NCBI GenBank assembly: GCA_945266285.1
Contig: CALYOP010000006.1
Coordinates: 114,489 to 178,488 of the forward strand
DNA length: 64,000 nt
From: an uncultured Commensalibacter sp.
GTDB lineage: Bacteria > Pseudomonadota > Alphaproteobacteria > Acetobacterales > Acetobacteraceae
Direction of reading: 5' to 3'
Shown here: piece after piece, positions 27,133 through 37,027 of the stretch
How positions within the stretch are numbered: position 1 is the stretch's first letter
How the letters are laid out: each line of letters starts with the position of its first letter
Made by a program: the position numbers and the translations under genes
The notes under the pieces: model-generated
Seen by the model: the letters and a program-made list of their open reading frames with translations, nothing else
What the model was told of the DNA's origin: nothing
Databases searched by the model: none

Positions 27133-30100
27133 CTATTGTATATGATCAATATGGTTTTCACCTCGTGTCGGATAGTATTTTTCTAGTAAAATTTCTGGTA
27201 TTTTCGTAATTTTTGCATCATCTGTCCAAACCAGTAAAGCATTAACTAATCGATTAGGATAGATTTCCCTGATCAAAGAACGGTAAGCAGCCATTTGTTT
27301 GAGATAAATTTCAGGTATATTTTCGGGTGTTTTCGGGGCTCTACGGCCAGATTTGAAATCGCAAATAATTACCTGTTCTGGTAAAATACGCATACGATCA
27401 ATTTTTCCGGTGATGACAATCCCATCTACAACACCGATTAAGGGTTGTTCAACCAGACTTTCACTATCAAATAGGAAATGCAAATCCGAATGTTCCATCA
27501 CGGATAGCACTTGTTTAATTAAAACTTTTGCATCCTGTGATTTCATATGCGTATTCGTACGTTCTATCCATTGTAAGGCAATGGCTTCTCTTTCTTCTTT
27601 TGGACAATCAGGTAGATATTGCAACAACTCATGAACCAACCGCCCACGGAAAAAAGGAACTTTTTTCCCTGTAGCTTGAAGCGGTGAATGCACCGAAGGA
27701 ACCTTCCCCAAATAGACCCCATCCGGTCGGCTAGGAATTAAAGAAGTTAGGTTTTCCGCTTCTTCTGGCGGAGGAACACCGATCCAATCTGGTTCCTTTC
27801 CCATCCAAGATGGTAAAATTATTTTATCCGGTGTTTTTAAATTTATACTACCTTTGGAAGCCACTTTTTCTGGTTTAAATGAAGATTGCTTTTCAACAAC
27901 AAGAAGCTCCCCTTCCCACTTAAACGGATGATGCTCAAATTTATATTTAGGCAAAGCTGACATCGCCTGTATCGCGTTTCGGCAGTATTGATACCAAACA
28001 TCTTCAGGGAAATTTACCGCTTCATCCGTTTCTTTTTCCTTAGAATTGCTTTTGGGTTTGTACCACCCACAAATTACCAACCACTCACTTGCACGTGTTA
28101 AAGCAACGTAAAGTAAACGGTTTCGCTCTTCAATCTCCGCTTGGTAAAATCTTTTTTGTAAATCAATTGTCAAAGGCGTTTGCAATTCTTTTCTAGGAAC
28201 ATAAAGCGGGATTTCTAAATCTGAGGATGGATCCTTAGTCCAAAATAATCGATCGTTTTTATTCCCTTTTCTACGATCACCAGCAGGATTTACAGTATCA
28301 GGCAAGATTACAAGACGTCCCTGAAGGCCTTTGGCACCATGCACCGTCATAATCCGCACCATATCGGATGTTGATTCGGCTTCATGCTTAATAATCCGTT
28401 CCGACGAACGTAACCAATGCAAAAAACCTTGTACCGATGCTGTATGATTGGTTTCATATTGCTGAGCTGCTGATAAAAGCTCATCAATTGCCTCAAGCGA
28501 TTCCCCGCCCAGTCGTGCCATTATCTTGGCTCTACCTCCATACTCACCCAATATCTCAGATAAAAGCTCATAAGGAGAAACATAATCAATGCGATTAAAA
28601 AGCGTATAAAGCATTTTCCATGCTCTATCCCACCGTTCATTTTCATAATAGCGCGAACGGAGCGCACTCCAAAGTGGTTGATCCTCTTGCCGTCGTCCTG
28701 CAAGTTCCATCAAATCATCTTCGGTTAATCCACCCAAAGGCGATTTCAAAACACAAGCCAAAGTCAAATCATCTTGTGGCAAGAGCAAAACATCACATAA
28801 AGCCAAAAGATCTTTTACAGCCAATTGATCGGTCAAATTGGTTCGAACCAAAGTCGCAACAGGAATTTTGCGTGATTTCAATGCCCGGATCAGATTAGAA
28901 ACGAACGCAGAGCGTTTGGTCACTAAAATCAGAACATCACCCGCCATAATTGGTTTCCCACCATAAGGAGGTACTTTATCAATTTGTTTATTAATCCATG
29001 ACGCGAGTTCATTTGCTAATTGCTGATCAGCACTTTGCTGTTGGATATTTTCATCCAAAACCTCCCATAAATTATCGTCATCAGTTTTTTCGGTTTGCTC
29101 AATGACCAGTGGCCATAATTCTACTCTTCCACCCTCACCCAATTTCGAAGATTCATGTTTCAACGCGACTTTGTCTTGTCCCCCTTCGGATAAGCCAGAA
29201 GACGAATTTTCACTTGTGAAAACATGATCAACAAAATCAAGAATAGGTTCCGTAGAACGAAAAGAAACGGTTAATTGAGGTTCTTGCCAAATTTGATGCG
29301 CAGCCAGGACTTTTTCTCGAAATCGTTGTCGCCAACGATCAAATTGTGCCGGATCTGCTCCTTGAAAAGAATAAATAGACTGCTTGAAATCACCCACGGC
29401 AAAGATCGTTCGCGGCCGTGGGGCATTGCTTTCTATCCCTAATCCAGCAAAGAATTCAGCAGAAAGGTCTGATGCAATTCTCCATTGTTCACCAGAATTA
29501 TCCTGCACCTCGTCCAACAGAATATGATCTAAACCACCATCCAATTTATATAAAATCCATGCAGCCCCTGGATCATCCAACAAATCCAAGGTATGCGAGA
29601 TCAAATCATTATAATCAACGACGCCTTGATGTTTTTTGCTTTCCTGATAATTTTTCAAAATAGGCACAGCCGCTTGCAGCAAACATAAACTTATCCTGGC
29701 GGTTCTTGATACAATACGCTGATGTTCAATGCGGCAAAGCCGTTCCGCATTTTCATATAATTTTGCTTTGATCTTCTTTAATGCTTCTGTTTTGCCATCA
29801 GTGGAAAGGAATTTAAGAATGGTTCCCTTCAAAGTTAAATAACAAGAACACCATCTATCCCATTGCGCCCGGCGTTGGCTTACGGGCAATGAAAGCCAAC
29901 GAATAGCTTGGGTTAAGCAATTCTGTATCTGTTTTACGCTTTTTTCTTGTTCAACAATTTCCAATGATTCTTTTAAAAAAGAAAAATATGCTTCTTCATC
30001 AGGCCAGTGTGCACAAACCGGTTGGATCAGTTGATCTTCATTCAAATATGGAATACCAAAAATTTCTGCAATAATAGGTTCGATCTTCCCTTGTTCAATC

Positions 30101-30762
30101 AAAGGAATTAACGCATTAAATTGCCTTTTATGGCTAAGCAGTTCTTTGAGAACCTGGAAAAAATTATCAATGCTTATTTGTTCGCTTAATGCTTTAATTT
30201 TTTCATCTGCAACATCGGGAATACCTTGTTCAATAGCACGTTGTAAGGCCTGAAAATTATCGCTTTCCTCAATGATCTTAAATTGCGGAACAACCGCCGC
30301 TTCAACTGGAAATCGTTTAAGGATAGATTGGCAAAAAGCATGATTGGTTTCAATTCGCATGCCACCTGGCAAATCCAGTACTTCTGCAAATAAGGCCCGT
30401 GCTGCTTTACGAATTTCTGGCGTTGGCGTTATTTCTAGTTCAATTAAGGAACGATCTAATTCTTCGTTGGTAAAGCCGACCCATTCTCCCAATCTTCGTT
30501 GCAAACGAATAGCCATTTCAGCAGCTGCAGCACGAGAATAAGTTAAACATTGTATCCGATGGGGATGCGTGCCGGGTTGCAATTTCCCTTCACCATCCAT
30601 TCTTGGCAACATAAGTCGCAAAAGACGATCAACCAATAATTTGGTTTTACCGCTTCCTGCAGAAGCCGAAACAAAAACCGATGCTTCGGGATTCGAGGCC
30701 AATCTTTGTTGCGCATTAGCCCGATCAATCGCGGGATTATGAAATAGGGGCAAATTTTTCAC
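27133..30762 (-). CDS. addA: Double-strand break repair helicase-nuclease AddA
   Basis: AddA is the UvrD-like helicase and nuclease subunit of AddAB, which processes double-strand breaks for recombination. Of 1209 residues, the Walker A motif ASAGSGKT is at 33-40 and the Walker B LLDEVQDNS near 415. The helicase motif MTVHGAKGLQ and VALTRASEW are further on. The C-terminal RecB-type nuclease has GKIDRM and DFKSGRRAP near 1134. It starts with GTG, whose G is the last base of the addB stop codon TAG, so the two are coupled. Confidence 0.94.
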   Translation of the reverse strand: MKNLPLFHNPAIDRANAQQRLASNPEASVFVSASAGSGKTKLLVDRLLRLMLPRMDGEGKLQPGTHPHRIQCLTYSRAAAAEMAIRLQRRLGEWVGFTNEELDRSLIELEITPTPEIRKAARALFAEVLDLPGGMRIETNHAFCQSILKRFPVEAAVVPQFKIIEESDNFQALQRAIEQGIPDVADEKIKALSEQISIDNFFQVLKELLSHKRQFNALIPLIEQGKIEPIIAEIFGIPYLNEDQLIQPVCAHWPDEEAYFSFLKESLEIVEQEKSVKQIQNCLTQAIRWLSLPVSQRRAQWDRWCSCYLTLKGTILKFLSTDGKTEALKKIKAKLYENAERLCRIEHQRIVSRTARISLCLLQAAVPILKNYQESKKHQGVVDYNDLISHTLDLLDDPGAAWILYKLDGGLDHILLDEVQDNSGEQWRIASDLSAEFFAGLGIESNAPRPRTIFAVGDFKQSIYSFQGADPAQFDRWRQRFREKVLAAHQIWQEPQLTVSFRSTEPILDFVDHVFTSENSSSGLSEGGQDKVALKHESSKLGEGGRVELWPLVIEQTEKTDDDNLWEVLDENIQQQSADQQLANELASWINKQIDKVPPYGGKPIMAGDVLILVTKRSAFVSNLIRALKSRKIPVATLVRTNLTDQLAVKDLLALCDVLLLPQDDLTLACVLKSPLGGLTEDDLMELAGRRQEDQPLWSALRSRYYENERWDRAWKMLYTLFNRIDYVSPYELLSEILGEYGGRAKIMARLGGESLEAIDELLSAAQQYETNHTASVQGFLHWLRSSERIIKHEAESTSDMVRIMTVHGAKGLQGRLVILPDTVNPAGDRRKGNKNDRLFWTKDPSSDLEIPLYVPRKELQTPLTIDLQKRFYQAEIEERNRLLYVALTRASEWLVICGWYKPKSNSKEKETDEAVNFPEDVWYQYCRNAIQAMSALPKYKFEHHPFKWEGELLVVEKQSSFKPEKVASKGSINLKTPDKIILPSWMGKEPDWIGVPPPEEAENLTSLIPSRPDGVYLGKVPSVHSPLQATGKKVPFFRGRLVHELLQYLPDCPKEEREAIALQWIERTNTHMKSQDAKVLIKQVLSVMEHSDLHFLFDSESLVEQPLIGVVDGIVITGKIDRMRILPEQVIICDFKSGRRAPKTPENIPEIYLKQMAAYRSLIREIYPNRLVNALLVWTDDAKITKIPEILLEKYYPTRGENHIDHIQ

Positions 30763-33700
30763 TATTCATCCCCCCAGAAATTGCTCCATTCCTGAACACG
30801 AGCTAACTGTGCATAATCCGCATAACGTGGACTTTTAGAAAGCCTTGGATGGGATAAATAGGGTTGTTTCTCATCGGTTGTATAGGTCAGAATCAAGTCT
30901 TCCAACTGTTTTCTACATGCCTCAACCATCTCGGCAATTTTTTCTTCCATGTCTTCTTGGCTAATCTTCTGATTACTTCTTTTCCCCAAAAGCTTTTCCT
31001 GATTGCCATTTTCTCGGCCATTTAATACCCAATACAACATCTCTGCTACAGGGTAACGGATATCCTTACCAAACCCGCCTGTACTGGCAATTAAGGATTC
31101 CAGAAGTAATTGCGGCAGATAACCTTTCTCTGCCTCTCCTATTGAATTCAGAGAACCTGTTTTATAATCAACCACACTTAACTTGCCATCAGAACGTACA
31201 TCAATACGATCAGCACGCCCACGTAAATAAAACCCACCATCGGGGATGGCATCAAATAAATAAGAACCTTCGCACTCCACTTTGATCTGTTGCAAGGTGA
31301 AATCAACTCGTCGTTGTGCCTCGTGATTTGCAACCCATTCCGCAATATGCAACAAACGCGGCCGCCACCATTGATGATAAGAACGGGCAATATCCTGGCG
31401 TTCTTCTAAAACGGATAACAAACAATCATATAAATAGGAAACGGCTCTTTTTTGCCATTCTGGATAGGGTCTTAAATAAGCATTTCTTAGACCTTGATGA
31501 ACGATTAATCCAAAATCGATATTTTCGTTATTTTCTTCTAATCCCGAAAGCTTTTTAAGCTTTAAAATCCGTTTGGCATAAATTGCGTAAGGATCACGTA
31601 GCCATGTTTCCACATCAGTGATTGATATGGTTCTGGGTCGCCAAGACAAAGGCGGTTGAGGTTGTGGAGGCGTTACGGGTTTAGGGGGGCCAAGCGGCCG
31701 ATCCAGCATTGATGCCCATTGCAAAGCGGGATGTTTTTCAAGATGACTTTTTCGGCCATCCAACCATGCTTTTAAACGCACCAACCAACGAGATTGGACG
31801 ACAGGAACCCCATCATGTCGCAGCGAGGATGATAAAATCACTTCAGGAGCCGAACAGCAAAACAACATAAAATCATAAGCCGTTCTTCCTAACTCGGCAT
31901 CTGGAGAAGGCAATCCAATACGCATACGCATTGGCCTGCTCATCCAAGGGCCTGTATCCTGTGCGGGTGGCCAAATCCCTTCTGATAATCCTCCAAGGAT
32001 CATGGTATCAACCGATTGCAAGCGTGCTTCGATCAATCCCCAGATATAAACCCGAGGATGCAATTCCTTTGCTACATTCCCACGCAAAGCACGTCTGCCA
32101 CGCACGGCAACCCCTGCATAAGAAGCTTTTAATAATCCTTCTAATGCGACCAAAGATAATGCGGATAATATTTCGGTATGCGCAATCATAAGCGTCAAGT
32201 GCTCCGCGACGGCATTACCTTCTTCTCCGTGCCAAAGTCGCTCAGAACCCATCTCATCAGGGGTTGTTGCCAATGCTTCAGCCACTTGTACTAAAAGCGT
32301 CAACCATTGTGGAAGCGAGCATGGTTGCGTCTGATGAAGCAAAGGGGCCAAACATTGCTCTAAACGATCCAGAAAAAGCAATAAAACTTCGGGTTTTTCC
32401 AAATTATCAACAGCATCAATTTCTTCTTTTTCATATTGCGATCTTTGCAAGGCATAACGAATACCTGCCAGCCCTGATAAAGGCGATGCACCACGCAATA
32501 CGGTTCTTTCCAACCAACGCGCAGAGGCACGACATTCGCCAAGTGTTAACCCACAAGCAGCCAAAGGGTGTTTGAGCAAAGACAATAATGCCGTCGGTTT
32601 AAAATCACGATTCAAGGCACGGATAATCAATCCTAGAAAAACAGCAGTCGGCGTTTTGGCAAGTGGTTCACCCGCACTATCATCTGCAATTACGCCCCAA
32701 CGTTTTAATTCCAAAGCAACACGCATTGCCAAATTACGATCCGGTGTGACAAAGGCGACCTTTTTCCCTGGAGTTTCCAGGACTTGCCGCATAATTAGGG
32801 CTATAGCTGCTGATTCTTCTTGTTGGTCAATTGCTTCCAATAAATGGACATTTTTTAAACAAATGGATTTACGATTAATCTGCCATTGTTCTAACGCTTC
32901 GGCAGGTAATAAAGCCTGTTGCAACGCCCAAACCCTTTTGACAGGAATAGCTGATACCTGTTGTTCCTCTCGCCAAATCTGAATGGCGGAACGTTTTAAA
33001 TTTATGCCCTGCAACATATGGGCTATTTCTGAATAAGGATGCGTAATAGGCAAATTATCCCAAATTTCATCCGCCAAATCTTCTTGGATATCTGGAATAA
33101 CAACCTGACCATTAGGAAGTTCAGCAATCGTTGCTAATAATTCGGTAATCACAGGTCGTGCATCCATAAACCCCACCGCCCAAATCGGTTCAAGTGGCTG
33201 TTTTTCTTTCCAATTTTTAATCTGGATCCGTAAAAGTGCGATACGTCTTGCGACAGGGTTCATACGATTGTTTTCAATTAACCAATTTGGCCAAGCTTCG
33301 GTAACAATTGATAGAAATTTTAATACTTGTTTCCAGTGTTCGGCATAGTCTTCTTCAGTAACGGCATGTACAATCTGCGCTTGTAAATCACAATCATTCC
33401 ATTCTGCCTGATCCAACATATCAGCCAAGGCTTGTCCTAATTGCCAAGCTTCGTCTTCTTGTGTATGTCCGCTCGTTTTTCGTTCCATCGCCATGATTAA
33501 TCGTGTCAAAATAGCGATGCGTTCGATTGGTTCTACGGCAGGTCGCAAAGTCAATACATCATATCCAGAGAGCGCAAGACTTGCTTCATCCATTTCTCCT
33601 ACAGGAATAATGCGTGGTAAGAGAATGGCTTGACCTTTGGTAACGCGTAAAAAGCTTTCGGTTAATGCGCGTGCTGAACGCTGATTTGGAACGATGATTA

Positions 33701-33806
33701 AACCTTGTCGCATATCGGATTGCCTTTGCTGAATCATGGCAATCCATTGACGAGCGACAATATCTAAGAAAGGTAAGTTAAGCGGAATTGAGGCGACTTT
33801 CATCAA
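30762..33806 (-). CDS. addB: AddB subunit of AddAB helicase-nuclease
   Basis: AddB is the second subunit of AddAB. The 1014-residue protein is the alphaproteobacterial type, with the N-terminal RQGLIIVPNQRSARALTESF in place of a strict Walker A. The C-terminal PD-(D/E)xK nuclease reads LRGRADRIDV and VVDYKTGSLNS near residue 878. Cysteines for the Fe-S cluster known in firmicute AddB are not apparent. It starts 3 bp after tsaE ends and is followed by addA with a 1-bp overlap, so the genes form one unit. Confidence 0.93.
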   Translation of the reverse strand: MMKVASIPLNLPFLDIVARQWIAMIQQRQSDMRQGLIIVPNQRSARALTESFLRVTKGQAILLPRIIPVGEMDEASLALSGYDVLTLRPAVEPIERIAILTRLIMAMERKTSGHTQEDEAWQLGQALADMLDQAEWNDCDLQAQIVHAVTEEDYAEHWKQVLKFLSIVTEAWPNWLIENNRMNPVARRIALLRIQIKNWKEKQPLEPIWAVGFMDARPVITELLATIAELPNGQVVIPDIQEDLADEIWDNLPITHPYSEIAHMLQGINLKRSAIQIWREEQQVSAIPVKRVWALQQALLPAEALEQWQINRKSICLKNVHLLEAIDQQEESAAIALIMRQVLETPGKKVAFVTPDRNLAMRVALELKRWGVIADDSAGEPLAKTPTAVFLGLIIRALNRDFKPTALLSLLKHPLAACGLTLGECRASARWLERTVLRGASPLSGLAGIRYALQRSQYEKEEIDAVDNLEKPEVLLLFLDRLEQCLAPLLHQTQPCSLPQWLTLLVQVAEALATTPDEMGSERLWHGEEGNAVAEHLTLMIAHTEILSALSLVALEGLLKASYAGVAVRGRRALRGNVAKELHPRVYIWGLIEARLQSVDTMILGGLSEGIWPPAQDTGPWMSRPMRMRIGLPSPDAELGRTAYDFMLFCCSAPEVILSSSLRHDGVPVVQSRWLVRLKAWLDGRKSHLEKHPALQWASMLDRPLGPPKPVTPPQPQPPLSWRPRTISITDVETWLRDPYAIYAKRILKLKKLSGLEENNENIDFGLIVHQGLRNAYLRPYPEWQKRAVSYLYDCLLSVLEERQDIARSYHQWWRPRLLHIAEWVANHEAQRRVDFTLQQIKVECEGSYLFDAIPDGGFYLRGRADRIDVRSDGKLSVVDYKTGSLNSIGEAEKGYLPQLLLESLIASTGGFGKDIRYPVAEMLYWVLNGRENGNQEKLLGKRSNQKISQEDMEEKIAEMVEACRKQLEDLILTYTTDEKQPYLSHPRLSKSPRYADYAQLARVQEWSNFWGDE

Positions 33807-33809
33807 TCC

Positions 33810-34256
33810 TTATTTCCCAAAATTCGGTTCAAGACGGTCTTCCCATCCTTTAAGAATCACTTGACGGTTTTCGTCATTCTTCAAAGAAAATTGAATAGTC
33901 AATGCATCCAAAAGGGTTAAGTCACCCAGACGTTCTGGCCATTCCACAATCACCACTCCTTCTCGGGCTTCATCCCATCCCAATTCAATTAAATCATCGG
34001 CACCTTCTAAGCGCCACAGATCATAATGATAAAGTGGAAATTTAGGCGATTCATAAATCTGAACCAACGTAAAAGACGGGCTAGGAACCTCCATTTCAGC
34101 ATCGCCACAGACTGAACGAAGCAAAGCTCGTGAAAAAGCTGTTTTTCCAGCCCCCAATGGGCCCGATAACAGCAAAGCATCACCAGCTTGTAATTTAGAC
34201 GCAATTTGCTTAGCCAATGCTTCTGTTGCTTGTAAATCAGGCAAATCGTAGATCAT
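33810..34256 (-). CDS. tsaE: tRNA threonylcarbamoyladenosine biosynthesis ATPase TsaE
   Basis: TsaE works with TsaB, TsaC and TsaD to put t6A at position 37 of ANN-decoding tRNAs. The 148-residue protein has the Walker A motif GPLGAGKT at residues 32-39, then SPSFTLVQIY, LYHYDLWRLE, ELGWDEA and VIVEWPERLG, all typical. It is the first gene of a tsaE-addB-addA unit. In many alphaproteobacteria amgK and murU sit between tsaE and addB. Here they are absent and the gap is only 3 bp. Confidence 0.94.
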   Translation of the reverse strand: MIYDLPDLQATEALAKQIASKLQAGDALLLSGPLGAGKTAFSRALLRSVCGDAEMEVPSPSFTLVQIYESPKFPLYHYDLWRLEGADDLIELGWDEAREGVVIVEWPERLGDLTLLDALTIQFSLKNDENRQVILKGWEDRLEPNFGK

Positions 34257-34576
34257 TCTCTTTCCCTAAATATTAATTTTTTAATAATATAGGGATCATA
34301 ATAGAAAATTTCTTGTCAAAATGATTACTAATTTTTTCTATATATTAATCGTAAACAAACCTCTAACGAATCATTGTTATCTTGTTAATTTGTTTGTGTT
34401 TTTCACACATATTTGTTTCATATAAATAATAAATTTATGTTAGCGTGATTTTAGGTTTTAAAACCAATAAAATCACCAATAAAAATAGTAATTATTTACC
34501 TGTATAAAGTACTCGTTGTCATAATTAATTTTTCTACTGAATATATTTTCAACAATTACCAAAGGATTTATATGCT
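34257..34576. other. AT-rich intergenic region before the repeat protein gene
   Basis: About 320 very AT-rich bases between divergent genes should contain the promoters of tsaE and of the repeat protein. No gene, tRNA or strong hairpin is seen. AAAGGA at 34561-34566 serves the downstream start region. Confidence 0.5.
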
Positions 34577-35827
34577 ATGAGTATAACAAAAAACAGTGAT
34601 GGTTCCGTTACCATGTCAGGAAATGTAACACCTGGTAGTGAGATTTATCACGTCAGTGATGCAAATCATATGGTTTATGTCTATGGAACAAATCATTTTA
34701 TATATGGATTGCCTGATACAAAAATCGCATTAATGTCAGATTATTCATCAATAGCCGCTTATAATGGCAATTCAGAAATTGACTTTATTGGAAATGATGG
34801 TTGGGCTTACCTAGAAGGAAATAATTATCAAGTCAAAATTTTTGATAATAATTCTGAAGCTTACGTCAATAATAGTAATGTTGCCTTTTCAAGCTTTCCC
34901 AATGGTAATCAGCAAACAGCTAAAATTCATGGAAATAATAATCTTATTTCGTATTGGACCAATGCCAATGGCATTGTTTCGGGTCAGAACGTAACCATAA
35001 ATGGTAATTTTTCGAATAATAAAACAACGATCACCGGCGATGGATCCAGTGTCCACATCAATGGAGACCAACAACAGATAACAGTAAGCGGAAATAACGA
35101 TACGGTTAATTATTCTGGTAATAACGGTATTATTCACCCTCAAGGAAATAATATAACTGTCAATGCTAATTTCGCAAATATTTGGTTGCCGGATAACGTA
35201 GCTGTCAACGTAACAGGTGCCGGCAATATTATTCACATGGGGAAAGGTGATATCGTCAATGCTACTTGTACCGATAGTACTCATGCTAATGGATACACAA
35301 TCCCTGCAATAAGATTACGTAACTTTTATTCAATAGGTAGCGCAGGAGGTGCTTCACCAGGCTTCATATTTGCTAAGGATCTTGGTTATGCTGTAAATGA
35401 TATTGTAGATATAGGAAGAAATAATGTAAGCATTTCTACAGACGCTTCAGGTCTAATGAATAACGCTTACGTAACACTGGACGGAAAACATAATCAATAC
35501 GCACATCTAGATTTAACAGGATCGCAAAATCGGCAAGATATTAATGATGACGATAGAATGCATAATGCGGTTATTAGCTATACACGTTCTCAAACATGGC
35601 CAGTAAGTATAAAAAGTGCACATGATATTCGATCTATTGCGCAACAAACTTCATCTTCTGATGTGAATGATATGATTACTTCACGTGCCGTTAGTAAAGC
35701 TGCTTATAATAATCATCAAACAATGACATCCGTCTTACCCGAAAGCACAACAACGACTGGAGAAAGCTTACTCAACCCGATCATGAACCCACAACAAGCA
35801 ATACCTGCTGCTGCACATTTAAGTTAA
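34577..35827 (+). CDS. Asn/Gly-rich repeat protein, probable beta-solenoid, function unknown
   Basis: The 416-residue product is rich in Asn, Gly, Ser and Thr. For the first 250 residues it repeats short strands capped by GNN/GNx turns (EGNNYQV, HGNNNLI, SGNNDTV, SGNNGII, QGNNITV), the pattern of a right-handed beta-solenoid. The part after about residue 250 is less regular, with a polar helical C-terminus ending in PAAAHLS. No N-terminal signal peptide, autotransporter barrel or strict RTX nonapeptide is visible. It is a lone gene. I cannot name a function; secreted adhesin or surface protein is a guess from composition. The translational start is discussed separately. Confidence 0.85.
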   Translation: MSITKNSDGSVTMSGNVTPGSEIYHVSDANHMVYVYGTNHFIYGLPDTKIALMSDYSSIAAYNGNSEIDFIGNDGWAYLEGNNYQVKIFDNNSEAYVNNSNVAFSSFPNGNQQTAKIHGNNNLISYWTNANGIVSGQNVTINGNFSNNKTTITGDGSSVHINGDQQQITVSGNNDTVNYSGNNGIIHPQGNNITVNANFANIWLPDNVAVNVTGAGNIIHMGKGDIVNATCTDSTHANGYTIPAIRLRNFYSIGSAGGASPGFIFAKDLGYAVNDIVDIGRNNVSISTDASGLMNNAYVTLDGKHNQYAHLDLTGSQNRQDINDDDRMHNAVISYTRSQTWPVSIKSAHDIRSIAQQTSSSDVNDMITSRAVSKAAYNNHQTMTSVLPESTTTTGESLLNPIMNPQQAIPAAAHLS

Positions 35828-35836
35828 AATAAAAAA

Positions 35837-35868
35837 CAAGCCTGTCATGTCATTTTACGTGACAGGCT
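35837..35868 (+). terminator. Hairpin after the repeat protein gene, U-tract missing
   Basis: AAGCCTGTCATG (35837-35848) and CGTGACAGGCTT (35857-35868) form a 12-pair stem. One pair is a G-U wobble that forms only in plus-strand RNA; on the other strand it is an A-C mismatch. It starts 9 bp after the stop. No T tract follows, so termination may be Rho-dependent or the hairpin may protect the 3' end. Confidence 0.6.
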
Positions 35869-35993
35869 TAGCAATTATCCAATCCATTCTAACACCTTTT
35901 TGCGCTATAAATTATCGCATCATTAGTTGCCATTATTTAGAAAAATCGTTAGCCTGCTGTTTTCAAATACATCAATCTAATGAGTCGAAACTA

Positions 35994-37013
35994 ATGACAA
36001 ATTCCCCTATCGTTACAGACGTCGCCATTATTGGAGCCGGTCCTGCTGGTTTATTCGCAGCTTTTGAATGTAGTATGCTAAAGATGCGTTCTTTGCTGAT
36101 TGATGCTCTGGATAATGTTGGGGGACAATGTACAGCACTTTATCCCGAAAAACCGATTTATGACATTCCTGCGCATCCTGCCATTACTGCTCAGGAACTT
36201 ATTGAATCTCTCGAAAAACAGATTAAACCTTTTTCCATTCCTCGCCTTTTGTCACATCAGATAATCGAATTAAAAGGAGAAAAAGGCAATTTTCAGCTAA
36301 CGACTCATAAAAGGCTGGATATCCATGCCAAAGCAGTTATTATCGCTGTTGGTGCTGGTGCTTTTGGTCCTAATCGTCCTCCATTAGATAATATTGAGGT
36401 CTACGAAAAAACAGGACATATACAATATTATGTTCGACGCAGTGATCAGTTTATCGGCAAAAATATTGTCATTGCTGGCGGAGGTGATTCCGCTATTGAT
36501 TGGGCTTTGGCTTTAAAAGATAAAGCAAACCATATTGATCTGATCCATCGGCGGGATCGTTTCCGTGCATCACCAGAAAGTCTTTCTCGATTAGATGCAG
36601 CAATTGCTGAAGGTAAAATCCAAAAAATTGTACCTTATCAATTAAAAGAACTTCATGGAGAGAATGGTATCCTTCAATCCGTTGAAGTCGCCACCATGGA
36701 TGGCGAAACGAAAAAATTAAAAACAGATTATTTACTAGCTTTTTTTGGTTTAAGTACTGATCTTGGCCCCCTCGATAAATGGAACATTGAAAAGACGGCG
36801 GGCAAAATTCCAGTCAATCCTTCCAATGGAGAAAGTAGCCTTCCTGGCGTTTTTGCCATTGGCGATATTTCCATTTATCCTGGGAAACTGAAATTAATTC
36901 TGCAAGGATTCAGCGAAGCTGCAACCGTTGCCCATGGTATTTATCCTATAATCTATCCCGATACCGCTTTACATTTTGAATATTCAACAACGCAGGGTGT
37001 ACCCAATACTTAA
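35994..37013 (+). CDS. Thioredoxin-reductase-like ferredoxin--NADP reductase
   Basis: The frame is open from 35847, but the family begins at the ATG at 35994, giving 339 residues. The FAD motif is VAIIGAGPAGLFAAFE, followed by the QCTALYPEKPIYDIPA block characteristic of the TrxR-like ferredoxin/flavodoxin--NADP reductases (YumC type). The NADP-binding site is IVIAGGGDSAIDWAL and the second FAD motif is LPGVFAIGDIS. No redox CxxC is present, which excludes thioredoxin reductase proper. It is 15 bp before alr, so the two are probably co-transcribed. Confidence 0.9.
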   Translation: MTNSPIVTDVAIIGAGPAGLFAAFECSMLKMRSLLIDALDNVGGQCTALYPEKPIYDIPAHPAITAQELIESLEKQIKPFSIPRLLSHQIIELKGEKGNFQLTTHKRLDIHAKAVIIAVGAGAFGPNRPPLDNIEVYEKTGHIQYYVRRSDQFIGKNIVIAGGGDSAIDWALALKDKANHIDLIHRRDRFRASPESLSRLDAAIAEGKIQKIVPYQLKELHGENGILQSVEVATMDGETKKLKTDYLLAFFGLSTDLGPLDKWNIEKTAGKIPVNPSNGESSLPGVFAIGDISIYPGKLKLILQGFSEAATVAHGIYPIIYPDTALHFEYSTTQGVPNT

Positions 37014-37027
37014 AAAAGATCACAATT

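Noticed and set aside
32264..32982. Plus-strand frames within addB
   Set aside because: They are antisense to a well-conserved AddB; no ribosome site or family resemblance.
34600..35260. Repeated GGNAATAAT-like DNA words as a CRISPR or tandem repeat array
   Set aside because: Spacing is irregular and in frame with codons for Gly-Asn-Asn; it is protein-level repetition.
34889..35284. A 131-codon minus-strand frame rich in Ile and Ser inside the repeat-protein gene
   Set aside because: It is a mirror of the repetitive coding strand; it lacks a ribosome site and a plausible composition, while the plus-strand frame has both start signal and a clear periodic protein.
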